A DNA stretch of 6,264 nt. Origin: an uncultured Oscillospiraceae bacterium. GTDB lineage: Bacteria; Bacillota; Clostridia; Oscillospirales; Oscillospiraceae. The position numbers and the translations under genes were made by a program. A model generated the notes under the pieces. That model ran no database searches. It was not told the DNA's origin and saw only the letters and a list, made by a program, of their open reading frames with translations. The stretch lies in contig CAAETL010000297.1 in NCBI GenBank assembly GCA_900758955.1, positions 1-6,264 of the forward strand. The letters run 5' to 3'. Positions within the stretch are counted from its first letter, which is position 1, and each line of letters opens with the position of its first letter. Shown here in pieces: positions 1-6,039 of this stretch.

Positions 1-44
1 AAAATCAGGCCCTGCCGTTTTGTGTCAAGCGGCAGGTCCTGATT
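1..44 (-). terminator. Rho-independent terminator after the murB operon
   Basis: Positions 3-17 and 30-44 form a 15-bp inverted repeat with one G-T wobble and a 12-base loop. Read on the minus strand, the hairpin ends in at least four T residues at the window edge, so the rest of the U-tract cannot be seen. It lies about 20 bases after the stop codon of the minus-strand gene at 65-562 and would end the murB transcript. Confidence 0.85.
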
Positions 45-64
45 GCATTCTGAAAGTTGTCCTG

Positions 65-562
65 TTAAAACTCCGGCACGCCATCTTTGGCAACCAGTTC
101 CTCTATTTTTTCCAGCGCAGGCGCAATATCAACGGGATCCCCCCGGTAGTAGCTGACAACCTGGTCCAGAACCTCCATCATTTCATCCGCCTCATCTGTA
201 AAAATCTCATCCAGGCGGTACTCCTTTAACGCCCCATTGCGAAATTTTTGGGCGCTTTTCTCGTCCCAGACAACGTCAACATCCATGGCAATGCTTCCCT
301 CTTCCTCGAAGAAGTAAATGCCGCGGTATTTTGCCAGGTCCGCCGGACTATCCAGGGGGATGCGGGCAATCACCAGGTGATCCCCCTCCGCCGTTCGCCG
401 GAGCCGTTCCTCCTCGCTGACGCACTCCACGCCGCATTTTCGTTCCAGCCAGCTCAGGATATAGGCTTCAGCCGCCGCCAGGTCGGGGAAGGAAAGAAAT
501 TCATTGGTGTACCCTTCCCATTGGTTTCGTCCAAACAGACGGATTAAAATTTGTTTATCCAT
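65..562 (-). CDS. Conserved-looking hypothetical protein, 165 aa, second gene of the murB operon
   Basis: I do not recognise this protein. It is soluble, rich in Glu and Asp, and has no signal peptide, membrane segment or cysteine-cluster motif. The N-terminal part (from MDKQILIRLFGRN) looks like a mixed alpha/beta fold with two cysteines near each other (KCGVEC). The C-terminal third is strongly acidic and probably helical (DEIFTDEADEMMEVLDQ, then ALEKIEELVAKDG). A start three codons upstream, at 571, is possible, but the GAAGGAG at 573-579 leaves only about one base before that ATG and 10 bases before the ATG at 562, so 562 is preferred. The gene begins about 30 bases after the murB stop and has no visible promoter of its own, so it is probably co-transcribed with murB. 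A link to cell-wall synthesis is only suggested by position. Confidence 0.8.
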   Translation of the reverse strand: MDKQILIRLFGRNQWEGYTNEFLSFPDLAAAEAYILSWLERKCGVECVSEEERLRRTAEGDHLVIARIPLDSPADLAKYRGIYFFEEEGSIAMDVDVVWDEKSAQKFRNGALKEYRLDEIFTDEADEMMEVLDQVVSYYRGDPVDIAPALEKIEELVAKDGVPEF

Positions 563-592
563 GAATCGCATTCTCCTTCGTGCACGTATGAT

Positions 593-1528
593 CTACGAAA
601 AATGAAAGCCAAGCGTCCTCACCTCGGGTTCCAAGGTCACCCCAGCCTCCCGCAAAACCGTTTCCTGAATGTGCGCGATCAAACGTCGCACATCCTCGCA
701 GGTGGCGCCACCCACGTTAACGATAAAGCCAGCGTGTTTGGTGGACACCTGCGCGCCTCCAATGCGGAACCCCTTTAGGCCGCACTGATCAATGAGCGTC
801 CCCGCAAAATAGCCTGGCGGCCGCTTAAATATGCTGCCCGCACTGGGATACTCCAGGGGCTGTTTGGATTGCCGCTGGGCCAGCAGCTCATCCATCTTTT
901 GCTGAATCTCCGCCCGATCTCCGGCTTCTAATTTGAGACAGGCTCCCAAGATCAAGCGCTTCCCATCGGAAAAGCAGCTGTGGCGGTATCCAAAATCCAA
1001 AGATTTCCGTGGCACTCGCTCCCGCCGGCCCTCAAACGTTAAGCAGTCAACCCACTCTACCACAGAGGACATTTCCCCTCCGTATGCGCCGGCGTTCATC
1101 ATCACGCCCCCTCCTAGGCTGCCCGGAATTCCATGTGCAAATTCCAACCCGGTCAAGCCATAGCGCTGCGCGTATTCCGCCGCTTTCTGTAAAGTTATAC
1201 CACTTTCCACATAAATCGAGGTTTCCTCTTCAGAATCCATGATATCTAAAGTTTGTAAACCTCCTACACTTTTCATTAGAAACTGTTGAATCGGCGCATC
1301 GCTTGCCAAAAGATTGGAGCCTTTTCCCAGGAAAAACGGCTCCACACCCAACGCATTGGCGGTTCTCAGCGTGACAGCCGCCTCCTCTTCCGACTTGGGC
1401 AGCGCCAGCAGGGATACGGGTCCCCCAATCTGAAACGACGTATGGTTGCATAGGGGCTCATTCTGACGCAGCTCGAGTTTGGGCAGTTTTTGTCGAAGCT
1501 GCTCAGCAAGCATTGTAATTTGTTCCAT
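593..1528 (-). CDS. murB: UDP-N-acetylenolpyruvoylglucosamine reductase (MurB)
   Basis: MurB is a cytoplasmic FAD enzyme that uses NADPH to reduce UDP-GlcNAc-enolpyruvate to UDP-N-acetylmuramate, the second committed step of peptidoglycan precursor synthesis. The 311-residue length is normal for the family. FAD-domain signatures are visible in order: HTSFQIGG (about 29-36), FLGKGSNLL (66-74) and the long GLEFAHGIPGSLGGG...MNAGAYGGE stretch (127-152). The expected catalytic residues are present: Arg182 in FGYRHS, the proton-donor Ser232 in PSAGSIFKRP, and the Glu of LEPEVR near the end (probably Glu302). The segment PPGYFAGTLIDQCGLKGFRIGGAQVS with KHAGFIVN fits the type II MurB of Firmicutes. 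The ATG at 1528 follows GGAGG at 1536-1540 with seven bases between. A promoter lies upstream at 1607-1635, and the unknown gene at 65-562 follows about 30 bases downstream. Confidence 0.97.
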   Translation of the reverse strand: MEQITMLAEQLRQKLPKLELRQNEPLCNHTSFQIGGPVSLLALPKSEEEAAVTLRTANALGVEPFFLGKGSNLLASDAPIQQFLMKSVGGLQTLDIMDSEEETSIYVESGITLQKAAEYAQRYGLTGLEFAHGIPGSLGGGVMMNAGAYGGEMSSVVEWVDCLTFEGRRERVPRKSLDFGYRHSCFSDGKRLILGACLKLEAGDRAEIQQKMDELLAQRQSKQPLEYPSAGSIFKRPPGYFAGTLIDQCGLKGFRIGGAQVSTKHAGFIVNVGGATCEDVRRLIAHIQETVLREAGVTLEPEVRTLGFHFS

Positions 1529-1551
1529 AGGCTTTCCTCCAATGGCAATTC

Positions 1552-1605
1552 CTGAGGCTGTGGGGCGCGGACATCGGGTCCGCTTTACCCCTCAGTATAC
1601 CTGAG
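1552..1605 (-). other. Inverted repeats in the murB leader and at the predicted start site
   Basis: Two nested stems lie in the murB 5' leader: GCGGAC (1567-1572) with GTCCGC (1578-1583), and CTGAGG (1552-1557) with CCTCAG (1590-1595). A second dyad, CTCAG (1591-1595) with CTGAG (1601-1605) and five bases between, covers the predicted transcription start and shares an arm with the first. The dyad could be a repressor operator; the nested stems could be an RNA hairpin just before the ribosome binding site. No U-run follows in the murB direction, so it is not an attenuator of the usual kind. The function is unknown. Confidence 0.4.
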
Positions 1606-1606
1606 C

Positions 1607-1635
1607 ATTATAGCAGATTTCGTAGGAAAAGAGAA
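1607..1635 (-). promoter_or_regulatory. murB promoter (sigma-A type)
   Basis: On the minus strand a perfect TATAAT (1607-1612) lies 17 bases downstream of a weak -35 hexamer, TTCTCT (1630-1635). The predicted start near 1600 gives a leader of about 70 nt before the murB ATG at 1528. The -10 match is strong and the -35 is poor, which would fit a promoter that needs an activator or is only moderately strong. Confidence 0.6.
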
Positions 1636-1670
1636 TCCTCTTTCTGTTTTCTCGTCCGTGTCGAAACAAC

Positions 1671-1778
1671 ATGGTATACGCCTTATCTTTCTGCCGCTCC
1701 ATGGCGGTCCAAACGGCCTTCGTCGGGGCGATCTGGCACAAAGCGATATTTACTTTGAGACTACGCCGTATAACGTAG
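1671..1778 (+). other. Possible small ORF or relic, 35 codons
   Basis: An open frame from ATG (1671) to TAG (1776-1778) would encode 35 residues with a hydrophobic/aromatic centre (AFVGAIWHKAIF) and a basic end (LRLRR). It stops just before the hairpin at 1780-1830, whose T-run is on this strand, which is the order expected of a gene followed by its terminator. No ribosome binding site precedes the ATG, no good plus-strand promoter was found, and I do not recognise the sequence. It may be chance, a decayed gene end or a short interspersed repeat. It is listed because it is the only thing visible in the middle of the 304-base murB-CLC gap. Confidence 0.2.
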
Positions 1779-1779
1779 G

Positions 1780-1830
1780 CAAACGCGCCGCATAGCCTAA
1801 GGGCTTTCTACGGCGCGTTTGATTTTTCTT
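1780..1830. terminator. Strong hairpin between the CLC gene and murB, terminator-like
   Basis: An 11-bp perfect stem (1780-1790 with 1811-1821) surrounds a smaller AGCC/GGCT stem. On the plus strand it is followed directly by GATTTTTCTT, a classic terminator tail. On the minus strand, the direction of the CLC gene that ends at 1833, it is followed by GCCTAC and lacks a U-run, so termination there would rely on the hairpin and the GTTT closing the stem. It is placed where a CLC terminator is expected, but its best tail points the other way. Confidence 0.65.
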
Positions 1831-1832
1831 GT

Positions 1833-3206
1833 TTATGATACCTTTTCCCGCAAAGGTACCGAAGTACGGGCATCTCTGCGGCGGCGGATAGCTTCGTGCA
1901 GTTTTCCGTCCAACGCGGTGAGGGTAAAGCAGGAAAACTTGGGTTTGGCATAGAGCCCTTCTCGTCCCGAAGCAAAGAAGCTTGCCGTCACGGCGACGAA
2001 GAAGCACACGGGATTGGCAAATCCAAAGACCTCCAGACCCAGCATCAGCGAAGTGACCGGACAGTTCGTAACGCCGCAGAACAGGGCGATCATCCCGATT
2101 GCCGCCCCCAACTGAGGAGGCAGACCCAGCAAAGGCGCCGCCACGCAGCCGAAGGTCGCGCCGATGGCGAAGACTGGGACGATCTCCCCTCCCTTATACC
2201 CCACGGACAGGGTCACGGCGGTGAACAGAAGCTTTAGCACAAAGTCCGTTGGCCGGGCGCTTCCCAACTGCACCGCTTGGGTCATCAAATTCTGCCCCGC
2301 GCCCAGATAGACCTGATTTCCCAGTACCAGCGTGAAAATCAGAATAAAACATCCTCCCGCCGCCACGCGGACATATTCATTGCGGAAGGCTTTGGCCATC
2401 AGACTCTTGGCGCCCTCTAAGGTATGGCAGACAACGATGCTCAACAGTCCGCACAGCAGACCCAAAATCACGCTGCGCAGGCTCAGGCCCTCCATGCTAA
2501 CTTCCGGTATCGCAAACGCCACCGCATGGCCGCCCAGCCAGGCGGACACGGTGCCGGCGGCCACGGAAGCAACCAGACAAGGCAGCAGTGTCTCCACACA
2601 GAGAAAACCCATGCAGGAGATCTCCAGCGCAAATACCACGGCGGAAATTTTGCTGCCGAACAGGGCGGAAAACCCGGCGGCCATGCCGCAGATGACCGCC
2701 ATGTGAGAGAGTGTGGCGCTGAGACGCAGTTTACGGCTCAGTCCCGCCGCCAGTGACCCGCCCAATTGCAGGGCCGCGCCCTCACGACCCGCCGATCCGC
2801 CAAAGAGATTGGTCAGTACCGTTGCGCAAAAAATTAAGGGGGCCAACAATTTAGAGACCCTTTTTTCCCCCCGTGCGCCCCGGATGACCAGGTTCGTGCC
2901 TCCGGTGGTGGCCTCACCGCCCCGACGGTACATCCAAACAATCAGCAGGCCCACCACCGGCAGGCCAAAAATCAGCCAAGGAAAGTTCTCACGGACCCCG
3001 GCCGACCATTGCAATGTGCGATAGAACAGGCCTCCCGTCAGGCCCACCATCACACCGATGACCAAGCCCAAAAGAAGTCCTTTGCCCTCTACAGAAATGC
3101 CTCGCCAAATCCCTTTTTTCATGAAAGAAAGGGACTCCTGGACACCGTCGGTCTCCATACCGTCTCTCAACTCTTTTCTGCTCAATACTACGGAGGCTAA
3201 CCCCAT
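1833..3206 (-). CDS. CLC-family anion transporter, resembling the CLC-F fluoride/proton antiporters
   Basis: This 457-residue polytopic membrane protein belongs to the CLC chloride channel/antiporter family. The helix-F gating motif is GSAGREGAALQLGG (137-150), with the gating glutamate at Glu142. The usual N-terminal GSGIP is replaced by GGTNLVIRG (102-110). The helix-N motif reads GYKGGEIVPVFAIGATFG (336-353) instead of the chloride-type GxFxP. Near the end, NCPVTSLMLGLEVFG (381-395) and GREGLYAKPK (414-423) supply the conserved Glu391 and Tyr419. As I recall the family, GxNL, GREGT-like and GGE(V/I)xP motifs mark the CLC-F branch that exports fluoride, but the Thr often seen in GGEVTP is Val343 here, so the ion is uncertain. 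The soluble tail after about 424 is short and has no CBS domains. The start at 3206 has GAGAGG seven bases upstream and a promoter just before it; Met17 and Met29 are alternatives. Confidence 0.92.
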   Translation of the reverse strand: MGLASVVLSRKELRDGMETDGVQESLSFMKKGIWRGISVEGKGLLLGLVIGVMVGLTGGLFYRTLQWSAGVRENFPWLIFGLPVVGLLIVWMYRRGGEATTGGTNLVIRGARGEKRVSKLLAPLIFCATVLTNLFGGSAGREGAALQLGGSLAAGLSRKLRLSATLSHMAVICGMAAGFSALFGSKISAVVFALEISCMGFLCVETLLPCLVASVAAGTVSAWLGGHAVAFAIPEVSMEGLSLRSVILGLLCGLLSIVVCHTLEGAKSLMAKAFRNEYVRVAAGGCFILIFTLVLGNQVYLGAGQNLMTQAVQLGSARPTDFVLKLLFTAVTLSVGYKGGEIVPVFAIGATFGCVAAPLLGLPPQLGAAIGMIALFCGVTNCPVTSLMLGLEVFGFANPVCFFVAVTASFFASGREGLYAKPKFSCFTLTALDGKLHEAIRRRRDARTSVPLREKVS

Positions 3207-3231
3207 GGTTTAACCTCTCTCCAAATACTAT

Positions 3232-3260
3232 ATTATAAGCGTAGCGCGCTGAGATTGCAA
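3232..3260 (-). promoter_or_regulatory. Promoter of the CLC gene (sigma-A type)
   Basis: On the minus strand TTGCAA (3255-3260) and a perfect TATAAT (3232-3237) are separated by 17 bases. The start site would be near 3225, giving a leader of only about 20 nt that consists mostly of the ribosome binding site. That leaves no room for a riboswitch. The promoter is back to back with the plus-strand promoter at 3290-3319. Confidence 0.75.
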
Positions 3261-3289
3261 GAGATTTCGCCGTCTTTTTCCGCCGCCTC

Positions 3290-3319
3290 TTGCCACGATC
3301 CCCTCTTATGTGGTATATT
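3290..3319 (+). promoter_or_regulatory. Promoter of the dus-sigma-anti-sigma operon (sigma-A type)
   Basis: TTGCCA (3290-3295) is followed after 18 bases by TATATT (3314-3319). The start would be near 3326, leaving a leader of about 110 nt before the TTG start at 3436. That leader contains a possible hairpin, GGCGCCAAT (3351-3359) with ATTGCGCC (3376-3383), 8 bp with one bulged base. No ECF-type promoter (GAAC or TGAAAC with a CGTC/CGTA-type -10) is visible upstream of the dus gene, so self-activation by the operon's own sigma factor is not supported here. Confidence 0.65.
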
Positions 3320-3417
3320 TATAAAAAAATTGATCCACACAGCTTTCGGTGGCGCCAATATCCCATTTTTCTCCCATTGCGCCGGTCTATGTACCTGTTA
3401 TGCCGATTGACTTTATG

Positions 3418-3427
3418 AGGATGAGGT
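3418..3427 (+). promoter_or_regulatory. Ribosome binding site that sets the TTG start of the dus gene
   Basis: AGGATGAGGT ends eight bases before TTG at 3436. The in-frame ATG codons at 3415 and 3421 overlap or abut this purine run and have no Shine-Dalgarno sequence at a usable distance. The earlier in-frame ATGs at 3349 and 3400 also lack one. Confidence 0.6.
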
Positions 3428-3435
3428 ATACAATT

Positions 3436-4407
3436 TTGAAAATAGGTTCGGTTGAAATTCCTTCTCAATTGGTCCTGGCGCCGATGGCCGGGGTAACAGA
3501 TGTGGCCTTTCGTATGATATGCCGCCAATTGGGCGCTGGTTACACCATCAGTGAAATGGTCAGCGCCAAGGCACTGTGCTACCAAGATAAAAAATCCATT
3601 CCGCTTCTGAAATTGGGGGAAGGAGAGCAGCCCGCCGGCGTTCAGATCTTTGGCAGCGACCCCGTCTGCATGGAGGAGGCCGCTGGGATTGCCTTAGAAG
3701 TCTCCGGCGCGGACATCATTGATATTAACATGGGCTGTCCGGTTCCCAAGGTGGCCAACAGCGGGGACGGGTCAGGGCTTCTCCGAGACCTGGACAGGGC
3801 CTGCCGGGTGGCGGAGGCGGTCATCCGGGGCGCGGGCGCAAGACCGGTCACCGTAAAAATGCGCCTGGGCTGGGACAAGGGCAGTATCGTCTGCGTAGAG
3901 CTTGCCAAAATGCTGGAAGAACTGGGGGTGGCGGCCATTGCGGTCCACGGCCGTACCAAAACCCAGATGTATTCCGGCGTTGCCAACTGGGAGCTGATCC
4001 GTCAGGTGAAGCGGGCCGTCTCCATCCCCGTTATGGCAAACGGCGACGTGTTTTCGGGTCCCGACGCGGAACGGATTCTCCGTCACACGGGGGCCGATCT
4101 GGTCATGATTGGTCGCGGAGTCTTCGGCAACCCCTGGATTTTTCAGCAGGCCCAAGCCGCGCTGGAAGGCCGTGAGATCCCTCCCATGCCCCCACTGACG
4201 GAGCGATGCGACACAGCGGTGCGGCAATTTGAAACCGCCGCCCGGTACAAGGGCGAAAAAATTGCCTGTCTGGAGGCCCGCCGCCACTACGCCTGGTATT
4301 TGAAGGGGGTCCCCTACGCGGGGTACTGGAAGGATCAAATTTCTCACATCACCACATTGGAGGACGTCTACCGGATCACCGCCGGGATCAAACGAGAGCT
4401 GAAATGA
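3436..4407 (+). CDS. dusB: tRNA-dihydrouridine synthase, DusB type
   Basis: This cytoplasmic FMN enzyme reduces specific uridines of tRNA to dihydrouridine using NADPH. With the TTG start the protein has 323 residues and begins MKIGSVEIP, as DusB proteins normally do. Starts at 3349 or 3421 would add up to 29 residues unlike the family. The TIM-barrel motifs are intact: LAPMAGVTDVAFR near the start (FMN binding), SEMVSAKA (39-46), VQIFGSDP (69-76), DINMGCPVPKV with catalytic Cys101, VKMRLGWD with Lys141, AVHGRT with His171, IPVMANGDV (197-205), and the phosphate-binding VMIGRGVFGNPW (223-234). The C-terminal helical tRNA-binding domain follows (about 255-323). The stop codon overlaps the ribosome binding site of the sigma gene nine bases downstream. 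The tRNA position modified cannot be read from the sequence. Confidence 0.95.
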   Translation: MKIGSVEIPSQLVLAPMAGVTDVAFRMICRQLGAGYTISEMVSAKALCYQDKKSIPLLKLGEGEQPAGVQIFGSDPVCMEEAAGIALEVSGADIIDINMGCPVPKVANSGDGSGLLRDLDRACRVAEAVIRGAGARPVTVKMRLGWDKGSIVCVELAKMLEELGVAAIAVHGRTKTQMYSGVANWELIRQVKRAVSIPVMANGDVFSGPDAERILRHTGADLVMIGRGVFGNPWIFQQAQAALEGREIPPMPPLTERCDTAVRQFETAARYKGEKIACLEARRHYAWYLKGVPYAGYWKDQISHITTLEDVYRITAGIKRELK

Positions 4408-4416
4408 GGTGGAACC

Positions 4417-5049
4417 GTGTCACAAGAGCTTCTGCTGGTCCGGAGGGCCAAAGAGGGGGACCAGGACGCTTTTGGCGAACTGGTATCCCAATATCAAAAA
4501 CCCATTTATAATTTGGTCTATCGCATGACCGGAAATCACCAGGATGCGGAGGAGCTGACCCAGACCGCTTTTCTCAACGCTTGGCGGGGATTACCCTCCT
4601 TTCAGGAGGAGTCCTCCTTTTTCACCTGGTTATACCGTTTGGCCAAAAATGCCGCGATCGACTTCCTGCGGAAGGAAACCCGCCGGGGCGGGGCGGGCGG
4701 CTCCCTATCTCTCGATGATGAGGAGCATCTCTTTTTTCATCTGCCCGATCCCAGTCCCGGACCAGAGGCCCAAGCGCAAACTCATGAGCTACGCCAGGCC
4801 TTGGCCCAGGGAATCGCCTCCCTATCCCGGGACCATCGGGAGATTTTCCTCCTGCGAGAGGTGGATGGTCTGACCTACCAGGAGATTTCCCGCATATTGG
4901 TCCTGGAAACCGGTACGGTAAAATCCCGGCTGGCCCGTGCCCGGCTGGCCCTGCGGCAAATCTTGCAGGAGCAAGGGAACCTTTTCACGCCCGATGCGTC
5001 AGATGATACAAAGATCCCGGCGGAGACCACAGGAGGTGACGCGCAATGA
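4417..5049 (+). CDS. RNA polymerase sigma factor, ECF subfamily
   Basis: This is a two-domain group 4 (extracytoplasmic function) sigma factor of 210 residues. Region 2 covers about 8-87: DAEELTQTAFLNAWRGLPSF (43-62) is region 2.2, which contacts core polymerase, and SSFFTWLYRLAKNAAIDFLR is regions 2.3/2.4, which melt and read the -10. A Gly/Pro/acid-rich linker (about 88-122) leads to region 4 (about 123-183), whose helix-turn-helix is LTYQEISRILVLETGTVKSRL. An unstructured, Thr/Asp-rich tail of about 25 residues follows. The start is GTG at 4417, with GAGGTGG at 4406-4412 overlapping the dus stop. Its stop overlaps the ATG of the anti-sigma gene, the normal arrangement for an RpoE/SigW-like pair. 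The sequence does not identify which ECF group it belongs to or its signal. Confidence 0.95.
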   Translation: MSQELLLVRRAKEGDQDAFGELVSQYQKPIYNLVYRMTGNHQDAEELTQTAFLNAWRGLPSFQEESSFFTWLYRLAKNAAIDFLRKETRRGGAGGSLSLDDEEHLFFHLPDPSPGPEAQAQTHELRQALAQGIASLSRDHREIFLLREVDGLTYQEISRILVLETGTVKSRLARARLALRQILQEQGNLFTPDASDDTKIPAETTGGDAQ

Positions 5050-5951
5050 ATGGCTGTGAAGAATACGAGCTGCTTCTCAGCGCCCAGCTGGACGGACAGC
5101 TCTCCGCCCGGGAGGCCAGCGCCTTGGAGGCCCATTTGGCTTCCTGCCCCCACTGCCGCGCGCTTCAGGCCGAGCTTGCTCTGATTCAGAAGGAAGCCAA
5201 GCTCCTGACTCTTGAACCGCCCGCAGATTTGACTGCAAAAATTATGGCCCAAGTTCGTCTGGAGCCCCGCGTCGGCACGCCCCTTACGGCCTCCTCCTCC
5301 CGTCGGCGCTGGACTCGCTTTTTGGCCGGCGCCGCGGTGCTGGCGCTGATTGTGGCGGGCGCTTCCTATGGAGGGCTGCTCTCCTTTGGCAACAAAAACA
5401 CCGCCCCGGAGACCATCAGTACCCAAGCCAGCGACGACCAGGCTCCCCTCCCCCAGGAACAGAATGAGCGGCAGCCAGAGGCCGCAGGTGAAACGGCTCC
5501 CTCTCCTCAGGAGAGGACCGGCAGCGTCTCCAGCCCCCCAAAATCCGAGTCAAAAACAGTGAACGAGCCGGGGGAGGCCCCACCCGAAGGGGCCCCCGCC
5601 GATCAAGGGGACAGCCAACCGGCGGAAGCGCAGCTCCCTGCCTCGGACATTACCCCCTACCAAAGAAGCGCTATGTCTGGCAGCGGGTACAGCGGCGACA
5701 GCAATGACGCCGAGCCCGCTCTCGAATCCGCCACACTGACCCAGGAGGAGGCGCAGGCGCGGCTTGTGGACTATTTGGCCGCGGGTAATATCTCCTATTC
5801 CTCTCTCAAATACCTGGGAACCTGTCAAGGCGAAGAGGGGTATCTGTTTACCATCAACGATCAAAATGACGAGGCCGGCACCTACTGGGTCTCTTTAGAA
5901 GACGGTACGGTATCCCCCGTATCAGGTTTGGAGAAAACCCCGGGAGAATGA
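5046..5951 (+). CDS. Zinc-finger transmembrane anti-sigma factor
   Basis: The protein (301 residues) probably holds the upstream ECF sigma factor inactive at the membrane. The cytoplasmic N-terminus carries the zf-HC2/ZAS signature AHLASCPHC: His30, Cys34 and Cys37 (HxxxCxxC), with Cys4 as a possible fourth ligand. After RRRWTR, one membrane helix spans about 92-113. A long low-complexity linker rich in Pro, Glu, Gln and Ser runs from about 118 to 228 outside the cell. A small mixed alpha/beta domain ends the protein (about 229-301: LTQEEAQARLVDYL, then YLFTIND and GTYWVSLEDGTVSPVSG). That pattern of a helix, strands and a DGTV turn is vaguely PepSY-like, but I cannot assign it. AGGAGGTGA at 5031-5039 is a very strong ribosome binding site, and the ATGA overlap with the sigma gene suggests coupled translation. 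Release of sigma could be by regulated proteolysis, but no protease gene is in view. Confidence 0.93.
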   Translation: MNGCEEYELLLSAQLDGQLSAREASALEAHLASCPHCRALQAELALIQKEAKLLTLEPPADLTAKIMAQVRLEPRVGTPLTASSSRRRWTRFLAGAAVLALIVAGASYGGLLSFGNKNTAPETISTQASDDQAPLPQEQNERQPEAAGETAPSPQERTGSVSSPPKSESKTVNEPGEAPPEGAPADQGDSQPAEAQLPASDITPYQRSAMSGSGYSGDSNDAEPALESATLTQEEAQARLVDYLAAGNISYSSLKYLGTCQGEEGYLFTINDQNDEAGTYWVSLEDGTVSPVSGLEKTPGE

Positions 5952-5980
5952 TAGATTCCCCCGGGGTTTTCTCCATTTTC
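5930..5980 (+). terminator. Rho-independent terminator of the dus-sigma-anti-sigma operon
   Basis: Positions 5930-5944 pair perfectly with 5960-5974 (15 bp, loop 15 bases). The GC core CCCCGGG/CCCGGGG is followed by TTTT within the right arm and by ATTTTC after it. The left arm is the last coding segment of the anti-sigma gene, and its TGA stop (5949-5951) lies in the loop. The stem's AAAA/TTTT symmetry means it could also work on the opposite strand. Confidence 0.9.
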
Positions 5981-6003
5981 AACAATTTTTTCAGAATTTT
6001 ATG

Positions 6004-6032
6004 TTGTCAGAGTGCTCAATTTATTGTATAAT
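6004..6032 (+). promoter_or_regulatory. Strong sigma-A promoter of the EF-G-like gene
   Basis: TTGTCA (6004-6009) and a perfect TATAAT (6027-6032) are separated by exactly 17 bases. This is the best promoter in the window. Transcription should begin near 6039-6040, about 149 bases before the start codon at 6188. Confidence 0.85.
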
Positions 6033-6039
6033 AGCCGCA

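Noticed and set aside
1750..2007. Minus-strand frame of 85 codons overlapping the CLC 3' end.
   Set aside because: It lies in another frame of a clear CLC gene, runs through the terminator hairpin and has no family-like features.
3336..3383. Leader hairpin before dusB as a riboswitch.
   Set aside because: Only a short bulged 8-bp stem and a weak CCAC/GTGG stem can be drawn; no known aptamer core or terminator is present.
3772..4347. Minus-strand frame of 191 codons opposite dusB.
   Set aside because: It is the shadow of a strongly conserved gene; no ribosome binding site or recognisable motif.
4411..4440. GGAACC at the start of the sigma gene as an ECF autoregulatory -35.
   Set aside because: No matching -10 is found at 15-17 bases, and it would start transcription inside the sigma coding region.
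4875..5426. Minus-strand frame of 183 codons opposite the sigma/anti-sigma junction.
   Set aside because: It spans two well-supported plus-strand genes and is a by-product of their GC-rich codon use.
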